Shown here one piece after another: positions 1-4,966 of a stretch of 6,363 nt of DNA (its first letter is position 1; every line of letters begins with the position of its first letter). The translations under genes and the position numbers were made by a program. Under the pieces are notes generated by a model that saw only the letters and a program-made list of their open reading frames with translations, searched no databases and was not told the DNA's origin. This stretch comes from Holophagaceae bacterium (GTDB lineage Bacteria; Acidobacteriota; Holophagae; Holophagales; Holophagaceae): contig JANXYT010000078.1 of assembly GCA_025355915.1 (NCBI GenBank), forward strand, positions 1-6,363. The letters run 5' to 3'.

Positions 1-1277
1 CCAAAATCTCACTGGAGGACCGGGCCTTCGACGCCTCCGGTTCCATCCTCCTTCCCCAGGCCAGCCTGGAGGCCATGCTGGCCCAGGCCGGTGACGGGCA
101 CCCGGCCGGCGAGGTGGTGACGCTGTTCCAGCGTCTGGCGAGCATGGCCGGGACCTTGCTGCGGGCCGCGGGCCTGACCGAATTGCTGGAATCAGTGATG
201 GGTCTGGTGACGACCCAGATTCCCTGTCAGCGCGGGTTCATCCTGCTCGTCGACGCGAGCGGCGAACTGGTGCCCGAACTGATCTGGGAGGAACATCCGG
301 GCCAGCACGCGAATCCCATCAGCCGGACCATCGCCCGGACCGCCATGAAGGACCGGGTGGCCATCCTGACCACGGACGCCCGCATGGATCCCCGGTTCAG
401 CGCGGGGGAGAGCATCAAGATCCACGGCATCACCTCAGCGCTCTGCGCGCCCCTGATCGTGGAGGATCAGGCCCTGGGCGTGATCTACCTGGAGACCAGC
501 CTCAACAAGGGCGGGTTCAAGCGCGAGGACGAGCATCTGCTCAGCGCCATGGCCAACTTCGCGGCCGTGGGCATCCAGCGTGAGCGCGAGGCCAAGTTCC
601 GGCAGCGCCTGGAGCGCTACCACAGCCCCCAGGTGGTGGACCAGATCCTGAAGTCCAGCCAGAACAAGGAGGCGCCGGCCCTCCAGGCCCAGCGCTGCGA
701 GATCAGCGTGCTGTTCGCGGACATTTCGGGCTTCACGCGCATGAGCGAGGGCATGGAACCCATGGTGCTGGCGGGCATCCTGAACCGTACCTTCGAGGCC
801 ATGATCGACCAGATCTTCAGCCGCGGCGGCACGCTGGACAAGTACATCGGCGACGCCATCATGGCCTTCTTCGGCGCGCCCAACGCCGATCCCGACCACG
901 CGCGGCACGCCATCGAGGCGGCCGTCGCCATGCAGGAGACCCTGTCCGATCTGAACGCGGCGCGACCCGAGGGCTACCCCGAGCTGCGGATGCGCATCGG
1001 CATCAACAGCGGCGAGGCCTTCGCCGGCGACATCGGCTGCGAGAAGCGCATGGACTACACGGTGATGGGCAGCACCGTGAACCTGGCCTCACGCCTGGAA
1101 AGCGGCGTGGCCAAACCCGGCCAGATCGTGGTGGGCCCGCACACGGCGGAACTCGCCGGGAAGCTGGGGCTCCGCCAGCTCGCTGGGTTCTCCCTGAAGG
1201 GCATCGAGCAGGAGGTACGGCCCTTCGAGGTGCTGTGGACCGACGATGCGCCTACGGCCATCCACGAATTGGGGTAA
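1..1277 (+). CDS. GAF domain-containing class III (IIIb-type) adenylate/guanylate cyclase, N-terminus missing
   Basis: The reading frame is open to the left edge (first full codon at 3), so the start lies outside the window. An ATG at 75 is only an internal methionine candidate. Numbering from that Met (400 residues): a GAF sensor domain spans about 20-168, then a short helical linker, then a class III cyclase catalytic domain from about 205 to 388. Both metal-binding aspartates are visible (D216 in LFADISGF, D260 in DKYIGDAIMAFFGAP). So are K256 and T329 at the two purine-selecting positions, and N336 and R340 in VNLASR, the transition-state pair. Thr in place of the usual Asp at the second purine-selecting position (YTVMG) is the mark of subclass IIIb. 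All catalytic residues are intact, so it should make cAMP (or less likely cGMP) in the cytoplasm. The 24 in-frame residues before Met75 resemble the end of an upstream domain. In relatives of this architecture that is often an FHA domain, but this is inference. The gene converges on the small minus-strand gene downstream. Confidence 0.93.
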   Translation, partial: KISLEDRAFDASGSILLPQASLEAMLAQAGDGHPAGEVVTLFQRLASMAGTLLRAAGLTELLESVMGLVTTQIPCQRGFILLVDASGELVPELIWEEHPGQHANPISRTIARTAMKDRVAILTTDARMDPRFSAGESIKIHGITSALCAPLIVEDQALGVIYLETSLNKGGFKREDEHLLSAMANFAAVGIQREREAKFRQRLERYHSPQVVDQILKSSQNKEAPALQAQRCEISVLFADISGFTRMSEGMEPMVLAGILNRTFEAMIDQIFSRGGTLDKYIGDAIMAFFGAPNADPDHARHAIEAAVAMQETLSDLNAARPEGYPELRMRIGINSGEAFAGDIGCEKRMDYTVMGSTVNLASRLESGVAKPGQIVVGPHTAELAGKLGLRQLAGFSLKGIEQEVRPFEVLWTDDAPTAIHELG

Positions 1278-1315
1278 GGATTATCCTTTGGGTCCAACCG
1301 GAACTTGAATCAAGG

Positions 1316-1337
1316 GCCCCAGCCGGACGGCCAGGGC
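1316..1337. terminator. Possible hairpin between convergent genes
   Basis: GCCC-CA-GCCG, a 2-base gap, then CGGC-CA-GGGC forms an imperfect inverted repeat: two 4-bp GC blocks separated by a 2x2 internal mismatch. It lies in the 84-base gap between two convergent genes, where a bidirectional terminator would be expected. No T-run follows on either strand and the loop is tight, so this is weak. A short palindrome CTTGAATCAAG sits beside it at 1304-1314. Confidence 0.2.
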
Positions 1338-1361
1338 TCTCGGTTCAGGTGGGAGCGGTGC

Positions 1362-1628
1362 TCAGTTTCTCTCGCCCGCAGGCCAGGTTCCGAAAGCGAG
1401 GATGCAGAGGACGATGATCATGCCAAGGCCGGGGATCAGGCAGAGCAGCGCCATGGCGCCGTTGTACCCAGCCTTGGCGAAGATCCGCCAGAAACAGAAA
1501 ATCGGGAAGACGACCATGGCCAGGAGGACCACCAGCCAGACCATGCAACCGGCGGCGGCAAGACCGGCCATGGCGGCATCGTTGGAGTGGGGCTGCAGGA
1601 GCCCGAGCAGGGGAAGGGCCATCATCAT
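1362..1628 (-). CDS. Small two-helix membrane protein, hypothetical
   Basis: This encodes 88 residues ending at a TGA at 1364-1362. There are two hydrophobic segments, about residues 20-47 and 56-79, joined by a short basic loop with WRIFAKAGYNG. After the second helix comes AFGTWPAGERN. The pattern of helix, WRIF-KAG-YNGA, then an LIPGLG-type helix recurs in small bacterial inner-membrane proteins of unknown function. I infer an integral membrane protein with both helices in the cytoplasmic membrane and can give no biochemical role. Start choice: GAGGTG (plus positions 1639-1644, read on the minus strand) lies 10 bases before the ATG at 1628 but only 4 bases before an in-frame TTG at 1634, so I prefer the ATG. 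Two more ATG codons follow at once (1625 and 1622). A TAGAAT box (1667-1662) could be its -10 element, but no good -35 is seen. Confidence 0.75.
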   Translation of the reverse strand: MMMALPLLGLLQPHSNDAAMAGLAAAGCMVWLVVLLAMVVFPIFCFWRIFAKAGYNGAMALLCLIPGLGMIIVLCILAFGTWPAGERN

Positions 1629-1699
1629 GGACAAGAATCACCTCACAATGGAAATGATCCCATTCTAGGCTAAGCGCCTTGTTCTGCGGCCAGGACTTT

Positions 1700-1718
1700 G
1701 CCGGGGTTCCTCCCCGGC
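1700..1718. promoter_or_regulatory. Perfect GC hairpin/operator-like palindrome in a divergent promoter region
   Basis: GCCGGGG, a 5-base spacer TTCCT, then CCCCGGC: a perfect 7-bp inverted repeat, extendable by two G-T pairs on RNA. It sits between the divergent small membrane-protein genes, 33 bases before the start of the plus-strand gene. With no T-run it is not a classical terminator. It could be an operator or a 5'-leader hairpin for the plus-strand gene, but chance in GC-rich DNA is not excluded. Confidence 0.3.
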
Positions 1719-1750
1719 GGCTTGGCTGAGACCGCTTTAAGGAACTGCCC

Positions 1751-2038
1751 ATGAACCACGCCCAGCCCACCGCGCCAGTGAAGGCCCACCGAGGCTTGCT
1801 GCTGCTGGTCTTCGGCCTCCTCGGCACCCCCTTATGGATCTTCGGAGCCGTTTCCTGGGCTCTAGGCAATCGCGATCTGCAAGCCATGGCTGAAGGGAAG
1901 ATGGACCCTAGCGGCGAGCGTCTCACCAGGGCCGGCAAGATCCTCGGGATCCTCGGTCTGGTTATGAATCTCCTATGGATCGCGAAGAAGATTGCCATTG
2001 ATGGCGTTGGCAACATGGGGTCCATGCCCTCCCCCTGA
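1751..2038 (+). CDS. Small two-helix membrane protein, DUF4190-like
   Basis: This encodes 95 residues. Helix 1 is about residues 14-40 (a Leu/Phe/Gly-rich run ending in AVSWALGNRDL). A polar connector follows with MAEGKMDPSGERLTRAGK, then helix 2 about 62-82, and a short Gly/Met/Pro tail. The order of helix, ALGNRDL, a G-K-MDPSG connector, then AGKILGILG matches the layout of small DUF4190-type membrane proteins; the assignment is by pattern, not by search. The role is unknown. The start is supported by AAGGA at 1739-1743, 7 bases before the ATG. It is transcribed divergently from the other small membrane protein and converges on dcd, 56 bases away. A minus-strand reading frame covers it but shows no protein character. 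Confidence 0.8.
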   Translation: MNHAQPTAPVKAHRGLLLLVFGLLGTPLWIFGAVSWALGNRDLQAMAEGKMDPSGERLTRAGKILGILGLVMNLLWIAKKIAIDGVGNMGSMPSP

Positions 2039-2074
2039 ACGAGCAGGGCATGATTGGGTGCCCTCTTCGCAAAC

Positions 2075-2093
2075 TGGGCATGGGTGCTGCCCA
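2075..2093 (-). terminator. Candidate terminator hairpin after dcd
   Basis: TGGGCA, a 7-base loop, then TGCCCA: a perfect 6-bp stem immediately after the dcd stop codon, in the 56-base gap between convergent genes. A second, related GGGCA/TGCCC hairpin lies at 2046-2063. On the minus strand the first stem is followed only by GTTTGCG, so the U-tract is poor. It may serve both converging transcripts, at modest strength. Confidence 0.35.
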
Positions 2094-2094
2094 C

Positions 2095-2634
2095 TCAGGC
2101 CGGATCCGATCCCTTTACGAAATCCTTCCACAGCATCGAAGGCTGGATGCCGGAGTTCCGTTGGTACTTGCCGGAATCGTAGCTGTCGTAATCGCCGCTG
2201 ACGGTGTGGTAGAAGATCTGGCAGATGGCCACGCCTGGGTAGATGCGTACGGGCTGGATGCAGCTGATCTCCAGAGTCCAGTAGCCGCAGAAGCCGATAT
2301 CGCCAAAGCCCGCGGTGACGTGGCCGAAGAGGCCCAGACGCCCCACGCTGCTGCGTCCTTCGAGCATGGGCACCATGCCGTGGGTCTCGGTGTATTCCTC
2401 GGTGCGGCCCAGGTAGAGCGTCCCAGGTTTCAGCAGCAGGCCTTCGGCGGGAATTTTCAGGATCTCGATGCCGTTGGGTTTGGCCATGTCGAGTTCGGGC
2501 TCGGTATAGACGGCCAGATCCTCGCCCAGGCACAGGTTGTAGCTGTTGGGATTGAGCTGGCTGTCGTGCCAGGGTTCGATGCGGATCCGGCCCTGGGTCT
2601 TCGCCTCGACGATCTGCCGGCCGGTGAGGATCAT
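2095..2634 (-). CDS. dcd: dCTP deaminase (possibly bifunctional dCTP deaminase/dUTPase)
   Basis: The enzyme deaminates dCTP to dUTP, feeding dTMP synthesis; it is a cytoplasmic trimer of the dUTPase fold. The 179-residue product (about 190 is usual) starts with MILTGRQI, the family N-terminus, so I chose the ATG at 2634 over an in-frame TTG at 2652 inside the upstream gene. Visible motifs: LNPNSYNLCLG (27-37), EGRSSVGRLG (92-101) with the substrate-binding Arg/Ser residues, HVTAGF (105-110), E122 in WTLEI as the catalytic glutamate, and the C-terminal lid GKYQ...GIQPS (155-166). The TAGF version, rather than the TAHR of the monofunctional E. coli enzyme, resembles bifunctional dCTP deaminase-dUTPases such as the mycobacterial one, so direct dUMP formation is possible (inference). 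The upstream FHA-RDD stop lies 7 bases before this ATG and no strong Shine-Dalgarno is present, which suggests translational coupling. Confidence 0.95.
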   Translation of the reverse strand: MILTGRQIVEAKTQGRIRIEPWHDSQLNPNSYNLCLGEDLAVYTEPELDMAKPNGIEILKIPAEGLLLKPGTLYLGRTEEYTETHGMVPMLEGRSSVGRLGLFGHVTAGFGDIGFCGYWTLEISCIQPVRIYPGVAICQIFYHTVSGDYDSYDSGKYQRNSGIQPSMLWKDFVKGSDPA

Positions 2635-2641
2635 GACGGTA

Positions 2642-3655
2642 TCAGCGGTCAACCTTGATGCAGACCGACTTGCTGATCATGTCGCCCACGTGCTTCCGTT
2701 CGTCGCCGAGCACGATGAGGTAGCCGATGCCGAAATTGAGGATGTGGCCCACACGGCGCAGGATGGCGGTTCCAAAATCGATGCGCCCCTTCGGATTATC
2801 TTCGGGGACAATGCGCAGTTTCATGGCCTTCTTGCCGAAGGATCCGCCGAAGTGGCTTTCACAGTAGGGAATGAAGAGGAAGGTGTAGGCGAGGCCCGTC
2901 AGGCTTACCAGCGGGAAGATGAGACACCCCAGAAAGGGAATGAAGGCGAGGATGAAGGCGGCGATATAGAGACTGATGAGGGGCACCACATCAATGATCA
3001 CCGCCACCAGCCGCGTCAGAAAATCTCCCCGTTCCCCGGTGGGCTGGGCATCGTCGGGAATGGGTGGCAGGTAGGCCGCGATAAACCCCGGGATGGGGCC
3101 GTCGGAGGCGGAGGCCAAGGGATTGGTGAACTCTCCGAAGGCCTTGGGCGCGGGCGGCGGCGCCACGGGGGGGATCGACGGCCGAACCCCAGGCGTGGGC
3201 ACGGGGCCTGTGGCGATCTGCTGCTGAAGCTGGATCTTCGGCTCAGGTTCGCCCGCCGGGGGGGTGCCGATGTGGATGGCCGCCAACTGATCAGCGGACA
3301 TGCGCACGGTACCGGTGGGCGCGGGAGGGACATCCTGGACGCTGACGGCCACAGTGGCACTGACTTCGGGGTGGGGATCCTGGAAGGTGAGCTGGACCTG
3401 GCCCAGGGTGATGCGATCACCATCCCGCAGCGGGGAGGACTGCACCCGGTTGCCGTTCACCAGCACCCCGTTGCTGCTCTGGAGATCCTGGATCTCGAAG
3501 CTCCCGCCCACCTTGCGGATCACGCAATGGTGGCGGCTGATGCTGGGGTCCGGCAGGCGGAGCGTGTTATCCAGCTCCCGCCCCATATGGACTTCATTGT
3601 CGATGATTTCGAACTCTCGGACGCCCGCGCTTTCGTGCACCAACAGTTTGGCCAT
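2642..3655 (-). CDS. FHA domain - proline-rich linker - RDD family membrane protein
   Basis: This encodes 337 residues in three parts. Residues 1-92 form a forkhead-associated domain with GRELDN (25-30), SISRHH (38-43), SSNG (60-63) and VNGNRV (66-71), the residues that bind phosphothreonine peptides. Residues 93-205 are a low-complexity Pro/Ala-rich linker, presumably flexible. Residues 207-336 form an RDD domain with RLVAVIID (215-222), two hydrophobic segments (about 218-240 and 243-263), GKKAMKLRIV (274-283) and a GDMISKSVCIKVD ending. The FHA domain should face the cytoplasm, so it may recruit a phosphorylated partner to the membrane; the partner is unknown and no Ser/Thr kinase gene is in the window. 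Start choice: MAKLLVHES at 3655 has GAGGG (3665-3661) 5 bases upstream. The frame is open further upstream to 3853, but that part has no homologous character and enters the repeat element. It lies upstream of and likely co-transcribed with dcd. Confidence 0.92.
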   Translation of the reverse strand: MAKLLVHESAGVREFEIIDNEVHMGRELDNTLRLPDPSISRHHCVIRKVGGSFEIQDLQSSNGVLVNGNRVQSSPLRDGDRITLGQVQLTFQDPHPEVSATVAVSVQDVPPAPTGTVRMSADQLAAIHIGTPPAGEPEPKIQLQQQIATGPVPTPGVRPSIPPVAPPPAPKAFGEFTNPLASASDGPIPGFIAAYLPPIPDDAQPTGERGDFLTRLVAVIIDVVPLISLYIAAFILAFIPFLGCLIFPLVSLTGLAYTFLFIPYCESHFGGSFGKKAMKLRIVPEDNPKGRIDFGTAILRRVGHILNFGIGYLIVLGDERKHVGDMISKSVCIKVDR

Positions 3656-3686
3656 GGAGACCCTCGGAGATGATCGGATGGGCGGA

Positions 3687-3715
3687 AGTGTAGCGCATCC
3701 CCCTCCTCGATTGAA
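3687..3715 (-). promoter_or_regulatory. Putative sigma70-type promoter for the FHA-RDD/dcd pair
   Basis: On the minus strand TTCAAT (3715-3710) and TACACT (3692-3687) are separated by exactly 17 bases. They match the -35 and -10 consensus at 3/6 and 4/6 positions. Transcription would start near 3680, giving a leader of about 25 bases before the ATG at 3655, with the GAGGG ribosome site inside it. The consensus match is moderate. Confidence 0.35.
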
Positions 3716-3722
3716 CAGGGCA

Positions 3723-3931
3723 CTAGGAGCGTGTCCAAGTAATGGGTGGGGGCTGCGCTGACGCAGCATCCCGACGGCTGCCGCCCCAGCCCGAAGGGTT
3801 GACGGCAAAGGGCCCCCATGCCGCGCCAGGGCGCTTGAACGGTGAGCCTGCACCGCCCTGCGCGCCCTTTCTTGCCTGGAAACCCTTTGCCATCAACGCA
3901 GCCCCTATCGATTACTCGGACACGCTCCCAG
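3723..3931. mobile_element. MITE-like or dispersed structured repeat with long terminal inverted repeats, non-coding
   Basis: Positions 3726-3761 and the reverse complement of 3893-3928 agree at 31 of 36 bases, beginning with GGAGCGTGTCC on both ends and continuing through AGTAAT and GGGGCTGCG. The match extends outward by CT to 3723 and 3931, with one mismatch. A second nested inverted repeat (3799-3812 with 3883-3896, 13/14) is centred on 3847.5, exactly the centre of an apical hairpin CGGTG-6-CACCG at 3840-3855. No open frame inside looks like protein and there is no transposase. The outer 4 bases are CTAG on the left and CCAG on the right. This would fit a degenerate 4-bp target duplication of the YTAR kind seen with IS5-group elements, though it is one base short of proof. 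It sits between the divergent FHA-RDD and MglA-like genes. Alternatives are a REP/BIME-like structured repeat or a structured RNA. Confidence 0.5.
3752..3791. repeat. Two small perfect hairpins in the asymmetric left part of the element
   Basis: GCTGCG-CTGA-CGCAGC (3752-3767) is a perfect 6-bp stem with a 4-base loop. GGCTG-CCGCCC-CAGCC (3776-3791) is a perfect 5-bp stem with a 6-base loop. Both fall mainly in the extra 41 bases (about 3758-3798) that the left arm of the inverted-repeat element has and the right arm lacks. Confidence 0.45.
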
Positions 3932-3943
3932 GCCGGTTCTTTC

Positions 3944-3972
3944 TTGACGGGGTGGGGTGGACCCGCCAATCT
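3944..3972 (+). promoter_or_regulatory. Weak candidate promoter for the MglA-like gene
   Basis: TTGACG (3944-3949, 5/6 to the -35 consensus) is followed after 17 bases by CAATCT (3967-3972), a poor -10 match of 2/6. A start near 3979 would give a leader of about 19 bases containing the AAGGTG ribosome site. It lies just outside the right end of the inverted-repeat element. The poor -10 makes this tentative; GC-rich genomes often use weak -10 boxes or other sigma factors. Confidence 0.2.
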
Positions 3973-3997
3973 TCCCGGGAGACACGAAGGTGCAGGC

Positions 3998-4870
3998 ATG
4001 GTGCTTTTCAACGCGGCCACCAAGGAATTGACGGCCAAGATCGTCTACTATGGCCCCGGCCTGTGCGGGAAGACCACCAATCTCCAGCACGTCTACGACA
4101 CCCTGCCCGGCGATGGTCGGGGCAAGATGCTGTCCCTGGCCACCCAGACGGACCGGACCCTCTTCTTCGACTTCCTGCCCATCGAACTCGGCACCATCCG
4201 GGGCATGAAGACCCGCATCCAGCTCTATACGGTGCCCGGCCAGGTCTTCTATGACGCCACCCGCAAGCTGGTGTTGCGCGGGGCTGATGCCGTGGTGTTC
4301 GTGGCCGATTCCCAGGCCCCGGCCCTGGAAAGCAATAAGGAGAGCTTCCAGAACCTCATTTCCAACCTGAAGGATCAGGGCACGGATCTGGACAAGATTC
4401 CCCACGTGATCCAGTGGAACAAGCGAGACACACCCAACGCCCTCCCCGTGGAGACCCTGAACCGCGAGATCAATCGATTCGGCGCCCCCACCTTTGAGGC
4501 CTGCGCCATGCGCGGCGAAGGCGTCAAGGAGACGCTCACCGGTGTGGCCAAGCTGGTGCTGAAGAGCCTGGCGGAGCGGTACGGCGGCGGCGTTGTGGAA
4601 GATCCCCCCGTGCTAGTGGGTGGTCCGTTCACCCCTCCCCCGCCCCCTCTCGCGGGATCCACGAAGCCTTTCGAGGTGCAGGAGATTTCCGCGGGGGAAC
4701 TGCTGGAGGAAATCGACGAGATCCCGGCCGAATCCGGCCCAGCCGCTCATACCCCCGTTCCAGGCCACTTGCCACACAGCAGCGTGGTCGAGGTTCCCGT
4801 CGTCCTGGACCGCAGCCTCTTCAGCGGTGAGTCTCCCGTTGAGATAAGGCTGAAGCTGTATATTAAATAG
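3998..4870 (+). CDS. MglA-family Ras-like small GTPase with C-terminal extension
   Basis: This encodes 290 residues. The first 195 or so align by motif with MglA, the polarity and gliding-motility GTPase of Myxococcus and relatives, which cycles between GTP- and GDP-bound forms at the cell pole. Visible: the P-loop GPGLCGKTTN (19-28), switch I TQTDRTLFFDF (49-59) with R53, the intrinsic arginine finger position of MglA, switch II PGQVFY (80-85) with catalytic Q82, and NKRD (141-144) for guanine specificity. All key residues are present, so it should be an active GTPase. Unlike typical MglA of about 195 residues it carries about 95 extra: a PPPPP stretch (213-217), an acidic segment ISAGELLEEIDEIP (230-243), and a hydrophobic-alternating end EIRLKLYIK. 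AAGGTG (3987-3992) 5 bases before the ATG fixes the start; the open frame upstream to 3842 is repeat-element sequence. No MglB (Roadblock) gene is adjacent. Paralogues of MglA outside motility are common, so I give no gene symbol. Confidence 0.93.
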   Translation: MVLFNAATKELTAKIVYYGPGLCGKTTNLQHVYDTLPGDGRGKMLSLATQTDRTLFFDFLPIELGTIRGMKTRIQLYTVPGQVFYDATRKLVLRGADAVVFVADSQAPALESNKESFQNLISNLKDQGTDLDKIPHVIQWNKRDTPNALPVETLNREINRFGAPTFEACAMRGEGVKETLTGVAKLVLKSLAERYGGGVVEDPPVLVGGPFTPPPPPLAGSTKPFEVQEISAGELLEEIDEIPAESGPAAHTPVPGHLPHSSVVEVPVVLDRSLFSGESPVEIRLKLYIK

Positions 4871-4898
4871 GCTGTCAGCCGTCAGCTCTCAGCTGTCT
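4871..4898 (+). repeat. Four tandem heptamers, left side of terminator
   Basis: Starting on the base after the preceding stop codon, four 7-base units follow: GCTGTCA, GCCGTCA, GCTCTCA, GCTGTCT. They agree with a GCTNTCA-type unit at most positions. On the opposite strand they read as the same family of units found at 4933-4960, so both sides together form a long imperfect inverted repeat (4871-4897 against 4930-4956, 22/27). Confidence 0.7.
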
Positions 4899-4899
4899 G

Positions 4900-4926
4900 T
4901 CGGGCGCCCCGGGCGCCCGATGTTTT
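4900..4926 (+). terminator. Rho-independent-type terminator between the MglA-like gene and gltX
   Basis: TCGGGCGCC, a 3-base loop CCG, then GGCGCCCGA form a perfect 9-bp GC-rich stem (4900-4920), followed by TGTTTT. This is a strong hairpin with a short T-run, 30 bases after the stop codon. It would end the MglA-like transcript, so gltX would need its own promoter or read-through. Confidence 0.65.
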
Positions 4927-4932
4927 CCTGAC

Positions 4933-4960
4933 AGCTGATAGCCGATAGCTGAAAGCTGGA
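4933..4960 (+). repeat. Four tandem heptamers, right side of terminator
   Basis: Four consecutive 7-base units follow: AGCTGAT, AGCCGAT, AGCTGAA, AGCTGGA. The array ends one base short of the end of the GGAG ribosome site (4958-4961) of gltX, so the repeat includes part of it. The units are the reverse-complement family of those at 4871-4898. Dispersed tandem heptamers of this general kind are known from cyanobacteria and other bacteria (established knowledge); membership here is inferred from look alone. Confidence 0.65.
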
Positions 4961-4966
4961 GCCCCC

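Noticed and set aside
1276..1288. AAGGAT-T-ATCCTT palindrome at the cyclase stop codon
   Set aside because: The centre is a single base, so it cannot fold as a full hairpin, and it is AT-rich and too short to call a terminator.
1345..2094. 249-codon minus-strand frame covering both small membrane-protein genes
   Set aside because: It overlaps two genes with good membrane topology and ribosome sites; its own product is Arg/Pro-rich and resembles no protein.
2546..3673. 375-codon open frame on the plus strand
   Set aside because: It is antisense to the FHA-RDD gene and the start of dcd; the translation is low-complexity with no recognisable domain.
3656..3853. Extended N-terminus of the FHA-RDD protein to 3853
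   Set aside because: The FHA domain begins at the Met at 3655, which has a good ribosome site; the upstream frame crosses the promoter and the inverted-repeat element.
3842..3997. Extended N-terminus of the MglA-like GTPase (GTG at 3842)
   Set aside because: The MglA family begins at the short M-x-F-N segment; AAGGTG sits 5 bases before the ATG at 3998, and the extra codons are repeat-element sequence.
4871..4960. CRISPR-like repeats
   Set aside because: The units are 7 bases, directly adjacent and without spacers, so this is a short tandem repeat, not CRISPR.
4871..4966. T-box or other riboswitch leader for gltX
   Set aside because: The gap is under 100 bases, made of heptamer repeats and one hairpin; there is no T-box sequence or specifier stem.
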